Assembly (NCBI GenBank): GCA_950295325.1
Contig: OX485808.1
Coordinates: 27,796,527-27,860,526 of the forward strand
Direction: 5' to 3'
DNA from: Polytrichum commune
Taxonomy: Eukaryota; Streptophyta; Polytrichopsida; Polytrichales; Polytrichaceae
DNA length: 64,000 bases
The position numbers and the translations under genes are program-made. This document shows positions 62,248 to 64,000 of this stretch, piece by piece. The notes beneath the pieces are model-generated. The model was given only the letters and a program-made list of their open reading frames with translations, did no database searches and was not told the origin of the DNA. Position 1 is the stretch's first letter. Each line of letters starts with the position of its first letter.

Positions 62248-62310
62248 GGCGTGTAATATACACTGTTGGAAAGGTATTCTCAAGACCTCTCCAACAATAT
62301 ATTACACGCC
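62248..62310. repeat. Hairpin-forming inverted repeat (63 bp)
   Basis: GGCGTGTAATATA and TGTTGGA(A)AGGT on the left pair with ACCTCTCCAACA and TATATTACACGCC on the right around a short loop. About 24 of 26 positions per arm pair. Could be a minimal MITE relic or a small-RNA precursor; there is no evidence to choose. Confidence 0.75.
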
Positions 62311-63566
62311 ACAAACTTTTAAGAATGAAGTTGCAAAATAAAAAAGAAAAATATGTGGTTGTTTAGTGACTGCATATCAAGTTGGTCAAAAGAACTGCAA
62401 CCGATTTCGGCTACGGTTTTTTGGGGCATAGTTTTCTACTAGTGTTTTCATTCTCAAATGAGAGAAGAACGCGAATTGAACTTCGCTCACCAACATGGCG
62501 TTGGAGGGTATCGTCCATAGCAAGCAACACGATCGCCTAACCAAAGTTTGAGCGCAAACAAAACATTTAATTCACTGATGCCACTTTTAATTTGCATGGT
62601 GTGCCACTTTTAAGCTAAAAATGGGAAAGGGTGGCATATGCCACTTTTTAGGAGGCTTGATCTAGTGTCTCTAACCTTCCACCAACCTATGGTAGATTTC
62701 AGGTCATTATGACTACTTTACTATTGTCAAGTAACATTTTTGGTTAGATCAGCCAACTTATAGAGGTGGTTCTCGCAAACCGAGTCCAAATTTGGTCTCT
62801 TTGACCTCCTACCTACCCTATGATAATGTTTTTAGGTGATTATGATCATTTGCACGATATAGCCTACCATGTGCGTCATGTCCACGAACACACCCTCCTT
62901 ACTTTCTAATGCGTTTCTAGGCAATACCTCACAAGTTATCTAATACACACTTACACTAACACATTCAACACCTTAGCCTTGTACGTCAAACCTTGATGAA
63001 CATTTTAGCTTACAAGAAGACCAACAACAAGATAATACCAATAATGAGTATATTTTTTAAATCCCTTTCTCAACACTTAATTGTTTGCTTTCAAAAGACT
63101 ATTGCTTCTTTGTATCGCCACATAGTTCCAAAACACTTCACATCCAAAACTCACAAATTTTACACACACTCTCTAAGCTATCTTTGCAGATGTAAACTAA
63201 GAGAGCCAAAAAAACTCTAGGAATATCCTAGATAATTTGACACTATATAATTTGACATCAACCACTAAAATACCATTTCTAGCCATTCTCATTATCTATG
63301 GTCAACTAGTATGGCTTTTATAGGTTAGTTTGTCAAGGTCATGTTCTTAAATCATAATGTTGAATGCCACCTTAATACTATCCCCCTTTCAAGTCTTTGT
63401 TACATCATCGTGACAAACATTATGAGGTTTACAAGCTAGTTTGTTGGTCATTTTCCATGGGCATTTGACATGCAAATGGATGCAATTGCCGTCATCTATT
63501 CCTATGTTGTCCGTTGGGGTTGGTCAGCATGCAGGGTCGAATAGTGAATTGGTAGTTGTGGGGGCG
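62311..63566. other. Gene-free spacer
   Basis: No coding signal. A 14-C tract lies just to the left at 62161-62174. Confidence 0.45.
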
Positions 63567-63716
63567 TTGGGCTACCAACGGGTTGTAGTCACAAAGATGG
63601 GATACTTGTTGGTCGAAGGCGAGCATATGAGATGTTTGTGGGTCTCGGGCGTACAGTTGGACTACCTAATGGTTGGGGATGTAAGGATGGGGTACGAACT
63701 GGTTGGACCATTTTTG
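63567..63716 (+). repeat. 30-bp minisatellite with an open 10-residue repeat
   Basis: Five consecutive 30-base units start at 63567, 63597, 63627, 63657 and 63687; a partial unit precedes them from about 63540. On the plus strand they read LGYQRVVVTK, MGYLLVEGEH, MRCLWVSGVQ, LDYLMVGDVR and MGYELVGPFL within an open frame 63441-63830. The period is exact and the frame is kept although the DNA has diverged. I recognise no protein family; it may be a decayed coding repeat or a plain minisatellite. Confidence 0.7.
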
Positions 63717-64000
63717 TACCTTGTTTGTCATCATCCTCCACATCACTCCAATAAAGAAAACGGGGCAATGCCTCGTACAATGGTTGCAATTGATGATGGT
63801 AAACGGCTTCATTGCATTGGTAAGCCTTAGATGTCTCATGAATGTACACCTACAACTTTGATCAGAAATCTTGGAAGTTGGAAGGGCCCACTAAGGATGT
63901 TTTTAGAAAAAATAATTTTAAATAATAAAAATTTAAATGCGTCCAATAGGCCCTTAGCAAAAAGTATTTCACATTGCATGGCGTCGTAGTTGGCCAATTG

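Noticed and set aside
1-64000. CRISPR arrays, operons, bacterial promoters, rRNA or intact tRNA genes
   Set aside because: None seen; the window is plant nuclear DNA, and the repeats found are transposons or simple repeats without CRISPR spacing.

Overview
The window is nuclear DNA of a land plant. Three things show this: a complete multi-exon phytochrome gene, a complete proline-rich receptor kinase (PERK type) with a C-terminal tail, and a large load of small terminal-inverted-repeat (TIR) transposons in AT-rich spacers. The phytochrome reads like those of seed-free plants (bryophyte, lycophyte or fern) and has three coding introns more than the usual angiosperm gene. I infer a seed-free plant but cannot name the species.

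Layout. 1-5540: 3' part of a decayed non-LTR retrotransposon (LINE) on the + strand, with reverse transcriptase, an unidentified central domain, RNase H, and a C-terminal domain that resembles a PD-(D/E)XK endonuclease. 5560-13000: gene-poor DNA with MITEs and a frameshifted Myb/SANT-type (NAM-associated) gene remnant. 13984-18225 (-): PERK-like receptor kinase, 3 coding exons, about 1031 aa, with two degenerate tandem-repeat blocks upstream. 20700-30000: spacer rich in TIR elements, plus a GC-rich island near 25.3-26.2 kb. 30675-38773 (-): phytochrome, 7 coding exons, 1128 aa; a MITE lies in its last intron and a short upstream ORF overlaps its start. 40350-64000: no convincing gene. This part holds TIR elements (several with TTA/TAA target duplications typical of PIF/Harbinger, one hAT-like with a perfect 8-bp duplication), a tRNA-derived SINE with a perfect 13-bp duplication, a 440-bp repeat present as two inverted copies, and a 30-bp coding-like minisatellite.

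The two host genes are both on the minus strand and have unrelated roles: red/far-red light sensing, and cell-wall/plasma-membrane signalling. Nothing suggests they work together. The rest of the window is a record of transposon activity. Exon borders were read by eye from GT/AG sites, reading-frame continuity and family homology. Letters A-H for repeat families are working labels for this window only.
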